The notes under the pieces are model-generated. The model did not search any database. It had not been told where the DNA came from and was given only the letters and a program-made list of their open reading frames with translations. From the NCBI RefSeq assembly GCF_000731095.1, contig NZ_JMTZ01000030.1, forward strand, positions 56,647 to 120,646: a stretch of 64,000 nucleotides of DNA, given 5' to 3'. Positions within the stretch are counted from its first letter, which is position 1, and the number at the start of each line of letters is the position of its first letter. Positions 27,162-37,064 of the stretch are shown piece by piece. This DNA comes from Lysobacter antibioticus. Lineage in GTDB: Bacteria; Pseudomonadota; Gammaproteobacteria; Xanthomonadales; Xanthomonadaceae. A program made the translations under genes and the position numbers.

Positions 27162-28543
27162 CTTTGCCCCTGGGTTTCACCGACGACGCCAGCGACGCCC
27201 TGCCGCTGGTCCTGGTCAGCCGCGCCTCGCTCAAGACCTGGCGCGAAACGCTGGCCGATTCGGCCGTGGCCTGGCTCGACGCGCAAGGCTTCGACGGCAC
27301 GCCCGGCAGCACCGTGGTGGTTCCGGGCGGCGACGGCCGCATCGCCGCCGGCGTGCTCGGGGTCGGCGATCCGCTCGATCCGTATTCCTACGGCCATGCG
27401 CCATTCGCGCTGCCGGCGCGCACCTGGCGCATCGAAGGCCAGCACGACGCCGCCACCCTGGACGCACTGCGCCTGGGTTGGGGCATCGGCAGCTATCGCT
27501 TCAGCCGCTACAAGGCGCCGCCGCGCGCGCCGGCGCAGCTGCTGGTCGACGCGCCCCCGGAAGGCGGCAACGAAATCTTCGACCTGGTCGCCGCGAGCTG
27601 GCGCGTGCGCGACCTGATCAACACCCCGACCGAGCACATGGGCCCGGCCGAGCTGGAAGCGATCGCGCGCGAGATCGCCGCGCGCCACGGCGCCGACATC
27701 GAGGTCGTAACCGGCGACGAGCTGATCGCGCAGAACTTCCCGGCGATCCACGCGGTCGGCCGCGCCTCGCACCGCGCGCCGCGGCTGATCGCACTGCGCT
27801 GGGGTAACCCGGCGCATCCGCACATCGCCCTGGTCGGCAAGGGCGTGTGCTTCGACACCGGCGGCCTCGACCTCAAGCCCGCCGAAGGCATGCGCTGGAT
27901 GAAGAAGGACATGGGCGGCGCGGCGCACGCGATCGCCCTGGCCGAGTTGATCATGGCGCGCAAGCTGCCGCTGCGGATCACCCTGCTGGTGCCGGCGGTC
28001 GAGAACGCGGTCGGCCCGGACGCGTTCCGCCCCGGCGAAGTCATCGCTACGCGCCAGGGCGTCAGCGTCGAGATCGACAACACCGACGCCGAAGGCCGGG
28101 TGATCCTGTGCGACGCCCTCACCTATGCCGGCGAGCAAGCGCCGGAGCTGCTGCTGGATTTCGCCACCCTGACCGGCGCGGCGCGCATCGCGCTCGGCCC
28201 GGACCTGCCGGCGCTGTTCGCCAATCGCGACGAACTCGCGGCCGAATGGCTCGATGCCGGCATCCAGCAGCGCGACCCGCTGTGGCGCATGCCGTTGTGG
28301 CGCCCCTACCTGCGTTACCTGACCAGCCACATCGCCGACCTCGCCAACGGCGGCCCGTCGAAGATGGCCGGCTCGGTGACGGCCGCGTTGTACCTCGAGC
28401 GTTTCGTCCCGGCCGAGCTGCCCTGGGCGCATCTGGACGTTTACAGCTGGAACGACGCCGACCGCCCCGGTCGCCCGGCCGGCGGCGAGGCCCAGGGCCT
28501 GCGCGCGGCTTACGCCATGCTCAAGGCGCGCTCGGCGCGCTGA
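27158..28543 (+). CDS. M17 leucyl aminopeptidase family protein
   Basis: The protein has 461 residues. It is a dinuclear-metal aminopeptidase that removes N-terminal residues from peptides. Metal and catalytic blocks are GKGVCFDTGGLDLKP, MKKDMGGAAH and NTDAEGR (the signature with the catalytic Arg), then DFATLTGA and MAGSVTAALYLERFV. The N-terminal domain is shorter and different from E. coli PepA, which fits the PepA-like/PepB branch found in Xanthomonadaceae. It is coupled to the HAD phosphatase, and a hairpin at 28554-28578 probably ends the transcript. Confidence 0.92.
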   Translation: MTLPLGFTDDASDALPLVLVSRASLKTWRETLADSAVAWLDAQGFDGTPGSTVVVPGGDGRIAAGVLGVGDPLDPYSYGHAPFALPARTWRIEGQHDAATLDALRLGWGIGSYRFSRYKAPPRAPAQLLVDAPPEGGNEIFDLVAASWRVRDLINTPTEHMGPAELEAIAREIAARHGADIEVVTGDELIAQNFPAIHAVGRASHRAPRLIALRWGNPAHPHIALVGKGVCFDTGGLDLKPAEGMRWMKKDMGGAAHAIALAELIMARKLPLRITLLVPAVENAVGPDAFRPGEVIATRQGVSVEIDNTDAEGRVILCDALTYAGEQAPELLLDFATLTGAARIALGPDLPALFANRDELAAEWLDAGIQQRDPLWRMPLWRPYLRYLTSHIADLANGGPSKMAGSVTAALYLERFVPAELPWAHLDVYSWNDADRPGRPAGGEAQGLRAAYAMLKARSAR

Positions 28544-28553
28544 CCGCCCGGCA

Positions 28554-28578
28554 ATGCGGCGGGGGCGTCCCGCCGCAT
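28554..28578 (+). terminator. Hairpin after the aminopeptidase gene
   Basis: ATGCGGCGGG pairs with CCCGCCGCAT around GGCGT, ten bases after the stop codon. No U-tract follows, so termination is plausible but not certain. Confidence 0.55.
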
Positions 28579-28725
28579 CCAGTTGCTTGGCCAGGGACCG
28601 CACACACACCGCAACCTCGCACGCAGCGCTCGTCCCGGCGCGAATCCGCAAGCCCTGCACAAAACGGATGGCGCCCGCGAATTGGCGCGGAAGTCGTGTA
28701 TCGCCGCGCGCAAAGAGCGTGAAAC

Positions 28726-28741
28726 CATGACGTTTGTCATG
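28726..28741. promoter_or_regulatory. Palindrome upstream of the exporter operon
   Basis: CATGAC-GTTT-GTCATG is a perfect 6-bp inverted repeat 104 bases before the start of the adaptor gene. It stands in an A/T-richer patch, as operators often do. The binding factor is unknown, and chance occurrence cannot be excluded for a 12-base match. Confidence 0.35.
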
Positions 28742-28845
28742 AAAAACCGCCGACACCGGCGCTGACAAAAACTGACTTTCTGCACGTTGGCGCGCAAGGG
28801 CTACCGCAGTCACACTAGCCAATATCTGGCGTCTTGGTTGTGACC

Positions 28846-30111
28846 ATGAGTGCATCCGCTGATCTGCTGAAAGAGCTCCGCATCGACCGCAATCGTCCGC
28901 CCGAGCGCTCCGGCCCGGGTCGTGGCCTGTTCATCGGCATCGCCGTGCTGATTCTCGTCGTACTCGGCATCGCCGCCTGGGCGATGTTCGGCCGCAACGG
29001 CGGCCCCCGCGTGGAAACCGCCACGGTCACCGCGATCGGCGGCGGCAACGGCGCCGGCGCCTCGGTGCTCGATGCCTCCGGCTATGTGGTCGCGCGGCGC
29101 ATGGCCACGGTCTCGGCCAAGATCACCGGCAAGGTCCGCGAGGTCATGATCGAGGAAGGCCAGCGCGTCGAGGAAGGCCAGATCATGGCGACGCTCGACC
29201 CGATCGACGCCAACGCCCAGCGCGAGCTCAGCGCCGCCCAGCTCGGCGCGGCGCAGAGCGAGACCGCGCGCGTGCAGGCGCAGCTCACCGAGGCCGAAGC
29301 CAACGCCAGGCGCCTGGCGACGCTCGCCGGCCAGCAGCTCGTGTCCAAGTCGCAATACGACCAGGCCGTGGCCACGCGCGATGCACTGCGTGCGCAACTG
29401 CTGACCGCGCAGCGCAACGTCAAGGTCTCCGGTGACGGCTTGCGCATCGCCGACATCGGCGTCGACAACACCATCGTGCGCGCGCCGTTCTCCGGCGTGG
29501 TCACCGCCAAGGCCGCCCAGCCCGGCGAAATCGTATCGCCGCTGTCGGCCGGCGGCGGCTTCACCCGCACCGGCATCGGCACCATCGTCGACATGGATTC
29601 GCTGGAGATCGAGGTCGACGTCGGCGAAGCCTTCATCGGCCGCGTGCAGCCCAAGATGCCGGTCGAGGCCGTGCTCAACGCCTACCCCGATTGGAAGATC
29701 CCGGCCGAGGTGATCGCGATCATCCCGACCGCCGACCGCGGCAAGGCCACGGTCAAGGTGCGCGTGGCGATCAAGAACCGCGACCCGCGCATCGTCCCGG
29801 ACATGGGCGTGCGGGTGAGCTTCCTGGAGGCGGCCAAGCCGGCCCAGGCCGTCGCGCGCAAACCCAGCGCGATGGTGCCGGCCGCGGCCATCGTCCAACG
29901 CGACGGCAAGGACAACGTGTTCGTCGTCGCCGACGGCAAGGTCGCGCAGACCGCGGTGACCCTGGGCCGCAAGCTCGGCGAAGACCAGGAAGTGACCCAG
30001 GGCCTGAGCGGCGGCGAGACCGTCGTGCTCGCCCCGCCGGATTCGCTCGCCGACGGCGGCCCGGTGCGTGTCGAAAACGACGCCCCCGGTTCGTCGGATA
30101 GCAAAGACTGA
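28846..30111 (+). CDS. Periplasmic adaptor of a MacAB-type exporter
   Basis: The protein has 421 residues from the ATG at 28846. A single N-terminal membrane segment (GLFIGIAVLILVVLGIAAWA) is followed by the HlyD/RND adaptor fold. A lipoyl half (GKVREVMIEEGQRVEEGQIM), a coiled-coil hairpin rich in Ala/Gln/Glu (about 125-200), the second lipoyl half (VRAPFSGVVTAKAAQPGEIV) and beta-barrel domains are visible. It would link an inner-membrane ABC exporter to an outer-membrane channel. The ATPase and two permeases follow on the same strand; no outer-membrane factor is encoded here. Confidence 0.87.
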   Translation: MSASADLLKELRIDRNRPPERSGPGRGLFIGIAVLILVVLGIAAWAMFGRNGGPRVETATVTAIGGGNGAGASVLDASGYVVARRMATVSAKITGKVREVMIEEGQRVEEGQIMATLDPIDANAQRELSAAQLGAAQSETARVQAQLTEAEANARRLATLAGQQLVSKSQYDQAVATRDALRAQLLTAQRNVKVSGDGLRIADIGVDNTIVRAPFSGVVTAKAAQPGEIVSPLSAGGGFTRTGIGTIVDMDSLEIEVDVGEAFIGRVQPKMPVEAVLNAYPDWKIPAEVIAIIPTADRGKATVKVRVAIKNRDPRIVPDMGVRVSFLEAAKPAQAVARKPSAMVPAAAIVQRDGKDNVFVVADGKVAQTAVTLGRKLGEDQEVTQGLSGGETVVLAPPDSLADGGPVRVENDAPGSSDSKD

Positions 30112-30216
30112 GCGAGCGCGAGCCGCTCGCCTGCCGAATCCGCCTGCCAAATCCGCGAGCGGCGCCGCCTCCGGCGCCCTCGCTCCTTCACCGATCCACG
30201 TTCGAGGAAGTCGAAG

Positions 30217-30909
<693 letters not shown>

Positions 30910-30925
30910 GCCGGGAGCGGCCCTC

Positions 30926-32092
30926 ATGAAATATTTCCATCTGATCTGGGCGGAGCTGATGCGTCGCAAGACGCGCACGCTGCTGACCCTGCTGTCGATC
31001 ATCGCCGCGTTCCTGCTGTTCGGCCTGCTCGACGGCGTGCGCGAGAGTTTCGAGCAAGCCGGCAACAGCGCCAACGGCGCCAAGCGCCTGCAGACCGGCT
31101 CGCGCCTGTCCTTCATCCAACCGCTGCCGATGTCGCTCAACGACCGCATCGGGCTGGTGCCGGGCGTCAGCCAGGTGTCGTACGCGAACTGGTTCGGCGG
31201 CGCCTACCAGGACCCGCACAACCAGATCTTCAGCTTCGCGGTGGCGCCGAACTACCTCGACCTGTATCCGGAAATCGCCGTCGACAAGGCGCAGCGCAAA
31301 GCCTTCGAGGCCACCCGCACCGGCGTGCTGGTCGGCGAAGGCCTGATGAAGCGCTTCAACTGGAAGGTCGGGCAAAAACTGCCGCTGCAATCGACGATCT
31401 TCCCGAATCGCGACGGCAGCAAGAACTGGATCTTCGACATCTCCGGGGTGATCTCGGCCACCGACAAGAAATCCGGGGCCTGGTTCGACCAGATGATCCT
31501 GCTGCACTGGAAGTACTTCGACGATTCCACGCCGTACAACACCGGCCAGGTCGGCTGGTACGTCACCGAGGTCAAGGACGTCAACCAGGCCGACCGTATC
31601 GCCAAGGCCATCGACGCGATCTCGGCCAACTCCGATCACGAGTCCAAGACCCAGACCGAAGCCGCAGCCTCGGCCAGCTGGATGAAGCAGATGGCCGACA
31701 TCGGCCTGATCGTCGGTTCGATCATGGGCGCGGTGTTCTTCACCTTGGTTCTGCTGACCGGCAACACCATGGCCCAGGCGGTGCGCGAGCGCACCTCCGA
31801 GCTGGCGGTGTTGAAGACGATCGGCTTTTCCAGCCACAGCGTGCTGTGGCTGGTGTTGGCCGAATCGGTGCTGCTGATGTTGATCGGCGGCGTCGTCGGC
31901 GTGGCCATCGCCGGCGTGCTCGGCCCGATCGTCAGCACCGCCAGCGGCGGCGCGATCAGCGTGCCGCCGATCGGCCTCAACAGTTGGTCGCTGGGCCTTG
32001 GCCTGATGATCGCCATCGGCCTGCTGGTCGGCGCCTTGCCGGCGATCCGGGCGATGCGCCTGAACATCGTCGATGCATTGGCCGGACGCTGA
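30926..32092 (+). CDS. ABC exporter permease 1 (FtsX/MacB-type)
   Basis: The protein has 388 residues from the ATG at 30926, with GGGAGCGG upstream. One membrane segment near the N-terminus (TLLTLLSIIAAFLLFGLLDG) is followed by a large periplasmic domain (about 45-265). Three C-terminal segments make up the FtsX domain (GSIMGAVFFTLVLLTG, WLVLAESVLLMLIGGVVGVA, GLGLMIAIGLLVGALPAI). The conserved motif RERTSELAVLKTIGFS is present. It lies 16 bases after the ATPase gene and 13 bases before permease 2, so the genes are one operon. Confidence 0.9.
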   Translation: MKYFHLIWAELMRRKTRTLLTLLSIIAAFLLFGLLDGVRESFEQAGNSANGAKRLQTGSRLSFIQPLPMSLNDRIGLVPGVSQVSYANWFGGAYQDPHNQIFSFAVAPNYLDLYPEIAVDKAQRKAFEATRTGVLVGEGLMKRFNWKVGQKLPLQSTIFPNRDGSKNWIFDISGVISATDKKSGAWFDQMILLHWKYFDDSTPYNTGQVGWYVTEVKDVNQADRIAKAIDAISANSDHESKTQTEAAASASWMKQMADIGLIVGSIMGAVFFTLVLLTGNTMAQAVRERTSELAVLKTIGFSSHSVLWLVLAESVLLMLIGGVVGVAIAGVLGPIVSTASGGAISVPPIGLNSWSLGLGLMIAIGLLVGALPAIRAMRLNIVDALAGR

Positions 32093-32105
32093 GGAGACTA
32101 CTGAA

Positions 32106-33701
32106 ATGATCAACAGATTCTTGCGCTTCCTCATGCGCTTCGCGCTTCGGGCCATGCGCTGGCTCGTCTGCTCGCTGGTCGGCCTGGCCCTATTCGCACC
32201 GCCGTTCGCGATCGACCAGATGTCGGTGAAGCTGACCAAAGGCGCGTTAAACACCCATGGACTGGTCTATCCGGCCATCTACATCGTCATCGCCGCCTTG
32301 TGGAACATCCTCGCTCCCGAAGCGGCGGAAAGTTTTCGCAAATGGCGCAATGGCTCCGGATTTGTGCGGCAATTGGCCCGTTATCCGATACGTATCGCCT
32401 CTTTCCTGGCGGGCACGGCGGCAATCCTGTTCGTGCTGCGCTACAACAGCATGTTCGCCAATCTCGTGTTAGCTGCGATCGCCCTCGTGTTCCTACTGTG
32501 GCTGGTGTTGTTCGAGCGAGGCCGTCAGGCCATAGCGGTAGCGAAAATCGGCATCAGCACGCTAACGCAACGTTTGGGTTCGTCTTCCGTCGTCGTGATC
32601 GGCATCGCCGGCGTCACTGCGGTGCTGATCGCGATGTTGTCGATGGCCGAGGGCTATCAGCAGACGCTGCGCCGCACCGGCAGCGACGACAGCGTCATCG
32701 TGCTGCGCGGTGCGTCGGCGGCCGAGGTGATGTCTACCCTCAGCCTGGACAGCATCAACGTCATCGCGCAGGCGCCGGGCATCGCCCGCAGCGCCGACGG
32801 CCGCCCGCTGGCTTCGGCCGAGACGGTGGTCGCGGCGAACCTGCCGATCAAGGGCGGTGCGCCCGACGAGGACGGCAGCGTGCAGTTGCGCGGCGTCGGC
32901 GACCGCGCCTTCGACGTGCGCCCGCAGCTGAAGATCGTGGAAGGCCGCAAGTTCGAATCCGGCAAACGCGAAGTCGTGGTCGGCAGCGGCGCGGTGCGCC
33001 AGTTCACCGGCATGCAGGTCGGCAAGCAGATCCGTCTCGGCAGCGAACTGTGGACCGTGGTCGGCGTGTTCCGTTCCGGCGACGCGATGGATTCGGAGCT
33101 GTGGGCCGATGCGGAAATGGTCGCCTCGACCTACCGCCGCGGCGCTTCGCGCAATTCGGTCATCGCCAAGCTCAGCGACGCCAAACAGTTCAAGAGCTTC
33201 AAGGCGGCCCTGGCCGGCGATCCGCGCTTGCAGGTCGACACCACGACCACCGCCGAATACTTCGCCAAGCAATCCGAAACCATGACCAAGGTGATCCGGG
33301 TGATCGGCATCGTGGTCGGCTCGATCATGGCGATCGGCGCCGTGTTCGGCGCGCTCAACACCATGTTCGCCACCGTGGCGACGCGGGCGCGCGAGATCGC
33401 GACCCTGCGCGCGATCGGCTTCCGCGGCGTGCCGGTGGTGGTGGCGGTGATGCTGGAAACGATGTTGCTGGCCTTGCTCGGCGGAGTGATCGGCGGCGCC
33501 TTGGCGTGGCTGATCTTCAACGGCTACACCGCCTCGACCATCGCCGGCGGCGTCGGCCAGCTGACCTTCGATTTCCGCGTCACCGGCGAACTGCTGTGGA
33601 GCGGCCTGAAGTGGGCGCTGGCGATCGGCTTCGTCGGCGGCCTGTTCCCGGCGTTGCGCGCCGCCAACCTGCCGGTGACTTCGGCCCTGCGCGCACTGTG
33701 A
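32106..33701 (+). CDS. ABC exporter permease 2 with extra N-terminal membrane domain
   Basis: The protein has 531 residues. From about residue 150 (AVAKIGISTLTQRLGSSSVV) it is an FtsX/MacB-type permease with a periplasmic domain and the motif RAREIATLRAIGFRG. Before that lies an unusual extension of about 150 residues with around four hydrophobic segments (WLVCSLVGLALFAPPFAI, LVYPAIYIVIAALWNIL, IASFLAGTAAILFVLRY, NLVLAAIALVFLLWLVLF). Its DNA (32106-32560) is visibly less G+C-rich than the rest, so the extension may come from a fusion or a recent acquisition. Relatives as I recall them start close to residue 150. Confidence 0.88.
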   Translation: MINRFLRFLMRFALRAMRWLVCSLVGLALFAPPFAIDQMSVKLTKGALNTHGLVYPAIYIVIAALWNILAPEAAESFRKWRNGSGFVRQLARYPIRIASFLAGTAAILFVLRYNSMFANLVLAAIALVFLLWLVLFERGRQAIAVAKIGISTLTQRLGSSSVVVIGIAGVTAVLIAMLSMAEGYQQTLRRTGSDDSVIVLRGASAAEVMSTLSLDSINVIAQAPGIARSADGRPLASAETVVAANLPIKGGAPDEDGSVQLRGVGDRAFDVRPQLKIVEGRKFESGKREVVVGSGAVRQFTGMQVGKQIRLGSELWTVVGVFRSGDAMDSELWADAEMVASTYRRGASRNSVIAKLSDAKQFKSFKAALAGDPRLQVDTTTTAEYFAKQSETMTKVIRVIGIVVGSIMAIGAVFGALNTMFATVATRAREIATLRAIGFRGVPVVVAVMLETMLLALLGGVIGGALAWLIFNGYTASTIAGGVGQLTFDFRVTGELLWSGLKWALAIGFVGGLFPALRAANLPVTSALRAL

Positions 33702-33710
33702 GGGATCGCA

Positions 33711-33747
33711 CGGCGGGCCCCTCGGCGACGATGGGCCCGCCGCTTTT
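33711..33747 (+). terminator. Terminator of the exporter operon
   Basis: CGGCGGGCCC pairs with GGGCCCGCCG across a 12-base loop and is followed by CTTTT. It lies nine bases after the last permease gene. Confidence 0.8.
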
Positions 33748-33801
33748 GCCGGATTGACCGGTGCGCTAGCGTAGGCGCCGGCGCATGGAAGCCGAGCCGT
33801 A

Positions 33802-34893
33802 ATGAACGCAACGATCCGCCGACGTTTTTACCGTGTCCTCAGCATCGTGCTCGGCGCGATCGCCCTGCCGCTCGCCTTCAACGAGCAAGGCCTGTCGCCG
33901 CAGCACCCGCCCTGGCTCACTCTGGCGCTGTTGCTGGCATGCCTGGCCGGCCTCTGCGCCAGCGTCGTTGCGGTATATCGCATCGACCGTCGCGAAGACG
34001 ATCACCTGCACCGTTCGACCCGCGAGGCACTGGGCACTGGTTCGGTGCGCGGTATCGCCCATCATCCACGCACGACCTTGTGGTGGCTGACCGGGGCGAG
34101 TGCGGCGACGGCTCTGCTCGCCTGGGTAGCCTGGGGCCCCGGCCATTACGGCGCATCGGCAATGCTCGGCGCGCTCGCGGCGCTGCTGGCGGGCAGTGCG
34201 TTCGTGCTGCGGCGTATCAACCGGGCCGAGCTCGAGTTGCGCATCGACGCCGCCGGCATCCATTGCCCCGATTTCGGCCTGATCGTCTGGCACGACGTAG
34301 TCGGATTGCGGCGCTATCGCGACGACCGGTTCGAGGTGCCGCGCGAAGGCCTGCAGGTCTGCCTGAGCGCGCCCGGCCGCTACCTCGCCCGGCTGCCGGC
34401 CTGGCAACAGGATCTGCTTTCCTTCGACGGCGCCTCGGCGCGGCGCTACGCACCAGTGCTGCTGTTTCTCGATCGCTATCGAATGCCGGTCGACACCGCC
34501 TATACGACGGCCTTGTCGCTGCGCCGGCGGGTGCCGGCGCCGTTCGTCGACGACTGGGAACCGCAGATGGACGATGCCGAGGTCGCCGAGTACCTGCTCG
34601 CGCGCGCTCCGGCCCTCGCATCGACGCACCAGGCGAATGCGCCTGCGTTTACGCCTGCGCTGATCGATGCCAACGGCGATGCGACGGCCGCCGCGCCCGA
34701 CTTCGCGCGACGTCTGCAGGCGCAGCAAGAGGCCGCCGCGCTCGCGACGGTTTCGCAGCGCCGCCAGCAGGTTCGCCAGCGCACGCGCCAACGGCGCTGG
34801 CATGAAGGCGCGCTCGGCCGCGGCCTGCTCGCAACCGCAATAGTGACGGCGTACGTACTGGCGAAGGCGTTCTCGGAGGGTTTGATCGGCTGA
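33802..34893 (+). CDS. Membrane protein of unknown function
   Basis: The protein has 363 residues. Two pairs of membrane segments are near the N-terminus: VLSIVLGAIALPLAF and WLTLALLLACLAGLCASVVA, then GASAATALLAWVAWG and MLGALAALLAGSAFVL. A soluble region with a PH-like stretch follows (ELRIDAAGIHCPDFGLIVWH), then an Arg/Gln-rich helical part (ARRLQAQQEAAALATVSQRR) and a final hydrophobic segment. No family is recognised. It follows the exporter operon but is separated from it by a terminator. Confidence 0.65.
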   Translation: MNATIRRRFYRVLSIVLGAIALPLAFNEQGLSPQHPPWLTLALLLACLAGLCASVVAVYRIDRREDDHLHRSTREALGTGSVRGIAHHPRTTLWWLTGASAATALLAWVAWGPGHYGASAMLGALAALLAGSAFVLRRINRAELELRIDAAGIHCPDFGLIVWHDVVGLRRYRDDRFEVPREGLQVCLSAPGRYLARLPAWQQDLLSFDGASARRYAPVLLFLDRYRMPVDTAYTTALSLRRRVPAPFVDDWEPQMDDAEVAEYLLARAPALASTHQANAPAFTPALIDANGDATAAAPDFARRLQAQQEAAALATVSQRRQQVRQRTRQRRWHEGALGRGLLATAIVTAYVLAKAFSEGLIG

Positions 34894-35037
34894 GAGCGGG
34901 CGCACGGCGGCGGCGCTGTCCGTGGGTTGCTCGCGACTCAGAAGCGAGGGAGGGCGATGTGTGCACTGTCGGCTTCGCAAGGCGCTGTCGCTGAAGAGAC
35001 TGCCCGCATCCAGCGAACTGGGATCGCCTCGCACATC

Positions 35038-35943
35038 TCAAGCTGTTGCAGCGACCCCCACCCGCCGCGAGCGCAGCACGCCCTCGCCGGCGAAGATCAT
35101 CAGACCGACCCAGATGATGACGAAACCGATCGCGCGCTCGGCGTTGAACGGTTCGCGCAGGATCAGCACGCCGATCAGGAACTGCAGGGTCGGGGCGACG
35201 TACTGCAGCAGGCCGATCGCGGTCAGCGACACGCGCCGCACCGCATAGGCGAAGCCGATCAGCGGCAGCGCGGTCAGCGCACCGGCGACCACCAGCAGCA
35301 GCGCGGTACCGAGCCCCCAGCCGCCGATGAAGCTGCCTTGCCCGTGGGTTTCGCCCCAGAACATCAGGGCCAGCGCCGGCAAGAACAGATAGACGTTCTC
35401 GACGCCGAGGCCGGTCACCGCCTCGACCGCGACCAGCTTGCGGATCAATCCGTACAAGGCGAACGACACCGCCAGGCCGATGGCGATCAGCGGCGGCCGG
35501 CCGTACTCGAAGGTCAGCCAGGCCACGCCGGCGAAGGCGAAGGCGATTGCGATCCACTGCGCCGTGCGCAGGCGCTCGCCGAGGAAGACCACGCCGAGCA
35601 TCACGCTGACCAGCGGGCCGATGAAATACCCCAGGCTGGTCTCGATCACATGCCCGGCGTTGACCGCCCAGATGTAGAGGCCCCAGTTGAAGGCGATTAA
35701 GGCGCCGCTGACGCCGAGCATGGCGGCCTTGCGCGGCTGGCGCAGGACCTCGCGCAGCCAATGCCGGCCCAAGGTCCAGCCGAGCCAGGCGGCGACCAGC
35801 AAGGTGCTCCAGACGACGCGATGGGCGACGATCTGCAGCGACGGCACCGCCTTGAGCAGATGCCAGTACAGCGGCATCAGGCCCCACAGGACGAACGAGG
35901 CGACCGCGATCCACAGTCCGCGGCGGTCGGTGGCAGCATTCAT
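35038..35943 (-). CDS. rarD: EamA-family transporter RarD
   Basis: The protein has 301 residues with ten predicted membrane segments. The start WIAVASFVLWGLMPLYWHLL and blocks FNWGLYIWAVNAGHVIETSLGYFI and LTAIGLLQYVAPTLQFLIGV are typical of RarD, a drug/metabolite transporter linked by name to chloramphenicol sensitivity but without a settled substrate. The ATG overlaps the stop of the upstream transporter gene at 35940-35943, so the two are coupled. Confidence 0.93.
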   Translation of the reverse strand: MNAATDRRGLWIAVASFVLWGLMPLYWHLLKAVPSLQIVAHRVVWSTLLVAAWLGWTLGRHWLREVLRQPRKAAMLGVSGALIAFNWGLYIWAVNAGHVIETSLGYFIGPLVSVMLGVVFLGERLRTAQWIAIAFAFAGVAWLTFEYGRPPLIAIGLAVSFALYGLIRKLVAVEAVTGLGVENVYLFLPALALMFWGETHGQGSFIGGWGLGTALLLVVAGALTALPLIGFAYAVRRVSLTAIGLLQYVAPTLQFLIGVLILREPFNAERAIGFVIIWVGLMIFAGEGVLRSRRVGVAATA

Positions 35944-36929
35944 GCGCGTGTTTCCTTTTCCGCCGGTGCGCCGGGCTCGATCGCATCGATCGCGTCGATT
36001 CTGCTTTCCACGAGCTTGGGCACGGCCGGCTTGGCCGCGCGGGCGCGGGCCAGGGTGATGATGACGACGCCGACCAGGATCACCGCCATGGCGCCGAGGT
36101 CGTGCGAGGTGAAACGTTCGCCGGCGAGCAAGGCGCCGAACAGCACCGCGATCGGCGGGTTGACGTAGGCGTAGCTGGTCGCCAGCGCCGGGCGCACGTG
36201 GTGCAGCAGCCAGATGTAAGCGGTGAAACCGAAGATCGAACCGGCGACGACCAGGTACAGCATCGCGCCGGTGGCGGCCCAGGTCGGCATCGCGGTGATG
36301 CGCTCGCCGGTCACGACCGCGGCACCGAGCATCCAGATGCTGCCGGTCAGCATCTGCGCGCTCGCGGCCATGAACGGCGACGGCAGGTCCTGGTCGCGGC
36401 TCCAGATCGAACCCCAGGCCCAGGCGATCGGCGCGACGGTCAGGCACACCAAGCCGAGGATCGAGGCCGACAGCTTGCTGCCGGCGTTGAGCCAGATCAC
36501 CCCGAGGAAACCGATCGCCAGGCCGATCCACTCGATCTTCGAGGGATGGCGCCCGCGCAACATGGCGAACACGCCGGCGAACAACGGCATCGAGGCGACC
36601 GCGATCGCGGCCAAGCCGGAATCGACCTCGGTCTCGGCCAGGTTCACCAAACCGTTGGACAACAGCACCATCCAGATCGACAGCAGCCATAGGGTGCGCC
36701 ACTGCTTGCGGCTCGGCGGGGCGACGCCGCGCCAACGCAAGACCGCATACATGATCGCGCCGGCGAGGAACATGCGGCCGGCGCCGAGCAGGAACGGCGG
36801 ATAGCTTTCGAGGGCGAAACGGATCGCCAGGTAGGTCGATCCCCACAGCACATAGACCGACCCCAAAGCGAAGGCGACCGCGAGGGCGCCAGGGGCCAGT
36901 CGTTCAGCGGTCGGTGAAACGGCGCTCAT
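35940..36929 (-). CDS. yedA: EamA-family transporter YedA-like
   Basis: The protein has 329 residues with ten membrane segments in two EamA domains. The opening FALGSVYVLWGSTYLAIRFA and SYPPFLLGAGRMFLAGAIMY is characteristic of YedA/YdcZ-like DMT exporters. Later blocks are GLVNLAETEVDSGLAAIAVA and ATSYAYVNPPIAVLFGALLA. The C-terminal 35 residues are hydrophilic. Members export amino acids or other metabolites; the substrate here is unknown. It is coupled to rarD, and an Lrp/AsnC regulator lies about 0.8 kb away. Confidence 0.9.
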   Translation of the reverse strand: MSAVSPTAERLAPGALAVAFALGSVYVLWGSTYLAIRFALESYPPFLLGAGRMFLAGAIMYAVLRWRGVAPPSRKQWRTLWLLSIWMVLLSNGLVNLAETEVDSGLAAIAVASMPLFAGVFAMLRGRHPSKIEWIGLAIGFLGVIWLNAGSKLSASILGLVCLTVAPIAWAWGSIWSRDQDLPSPFMAASAQMLTGSIWMLGAAVVTGERITAMPTWAATGAMLYLVVAGSIFGFTAYIWLLHHVRPALATSYAYVNPPIAVLFGALLAGERFTSHDLGAMAVILVGVVIITLARARAAKPAVPKLVESRIDAIDAIEPGAPAEKETRA

Positions 36930-37064
36930 GACGCGGATTCCGGGGGAAGAGCAACAGCGGAGGGACGGACGACGCGGGTCGGCCGGTGGTGACGTGCATT
37001 CGGGTCGAAACGGCGAGGAGCGAAAACACCGGCGTCGCGATCTCGACGATCGCGCCGCCTTCGA

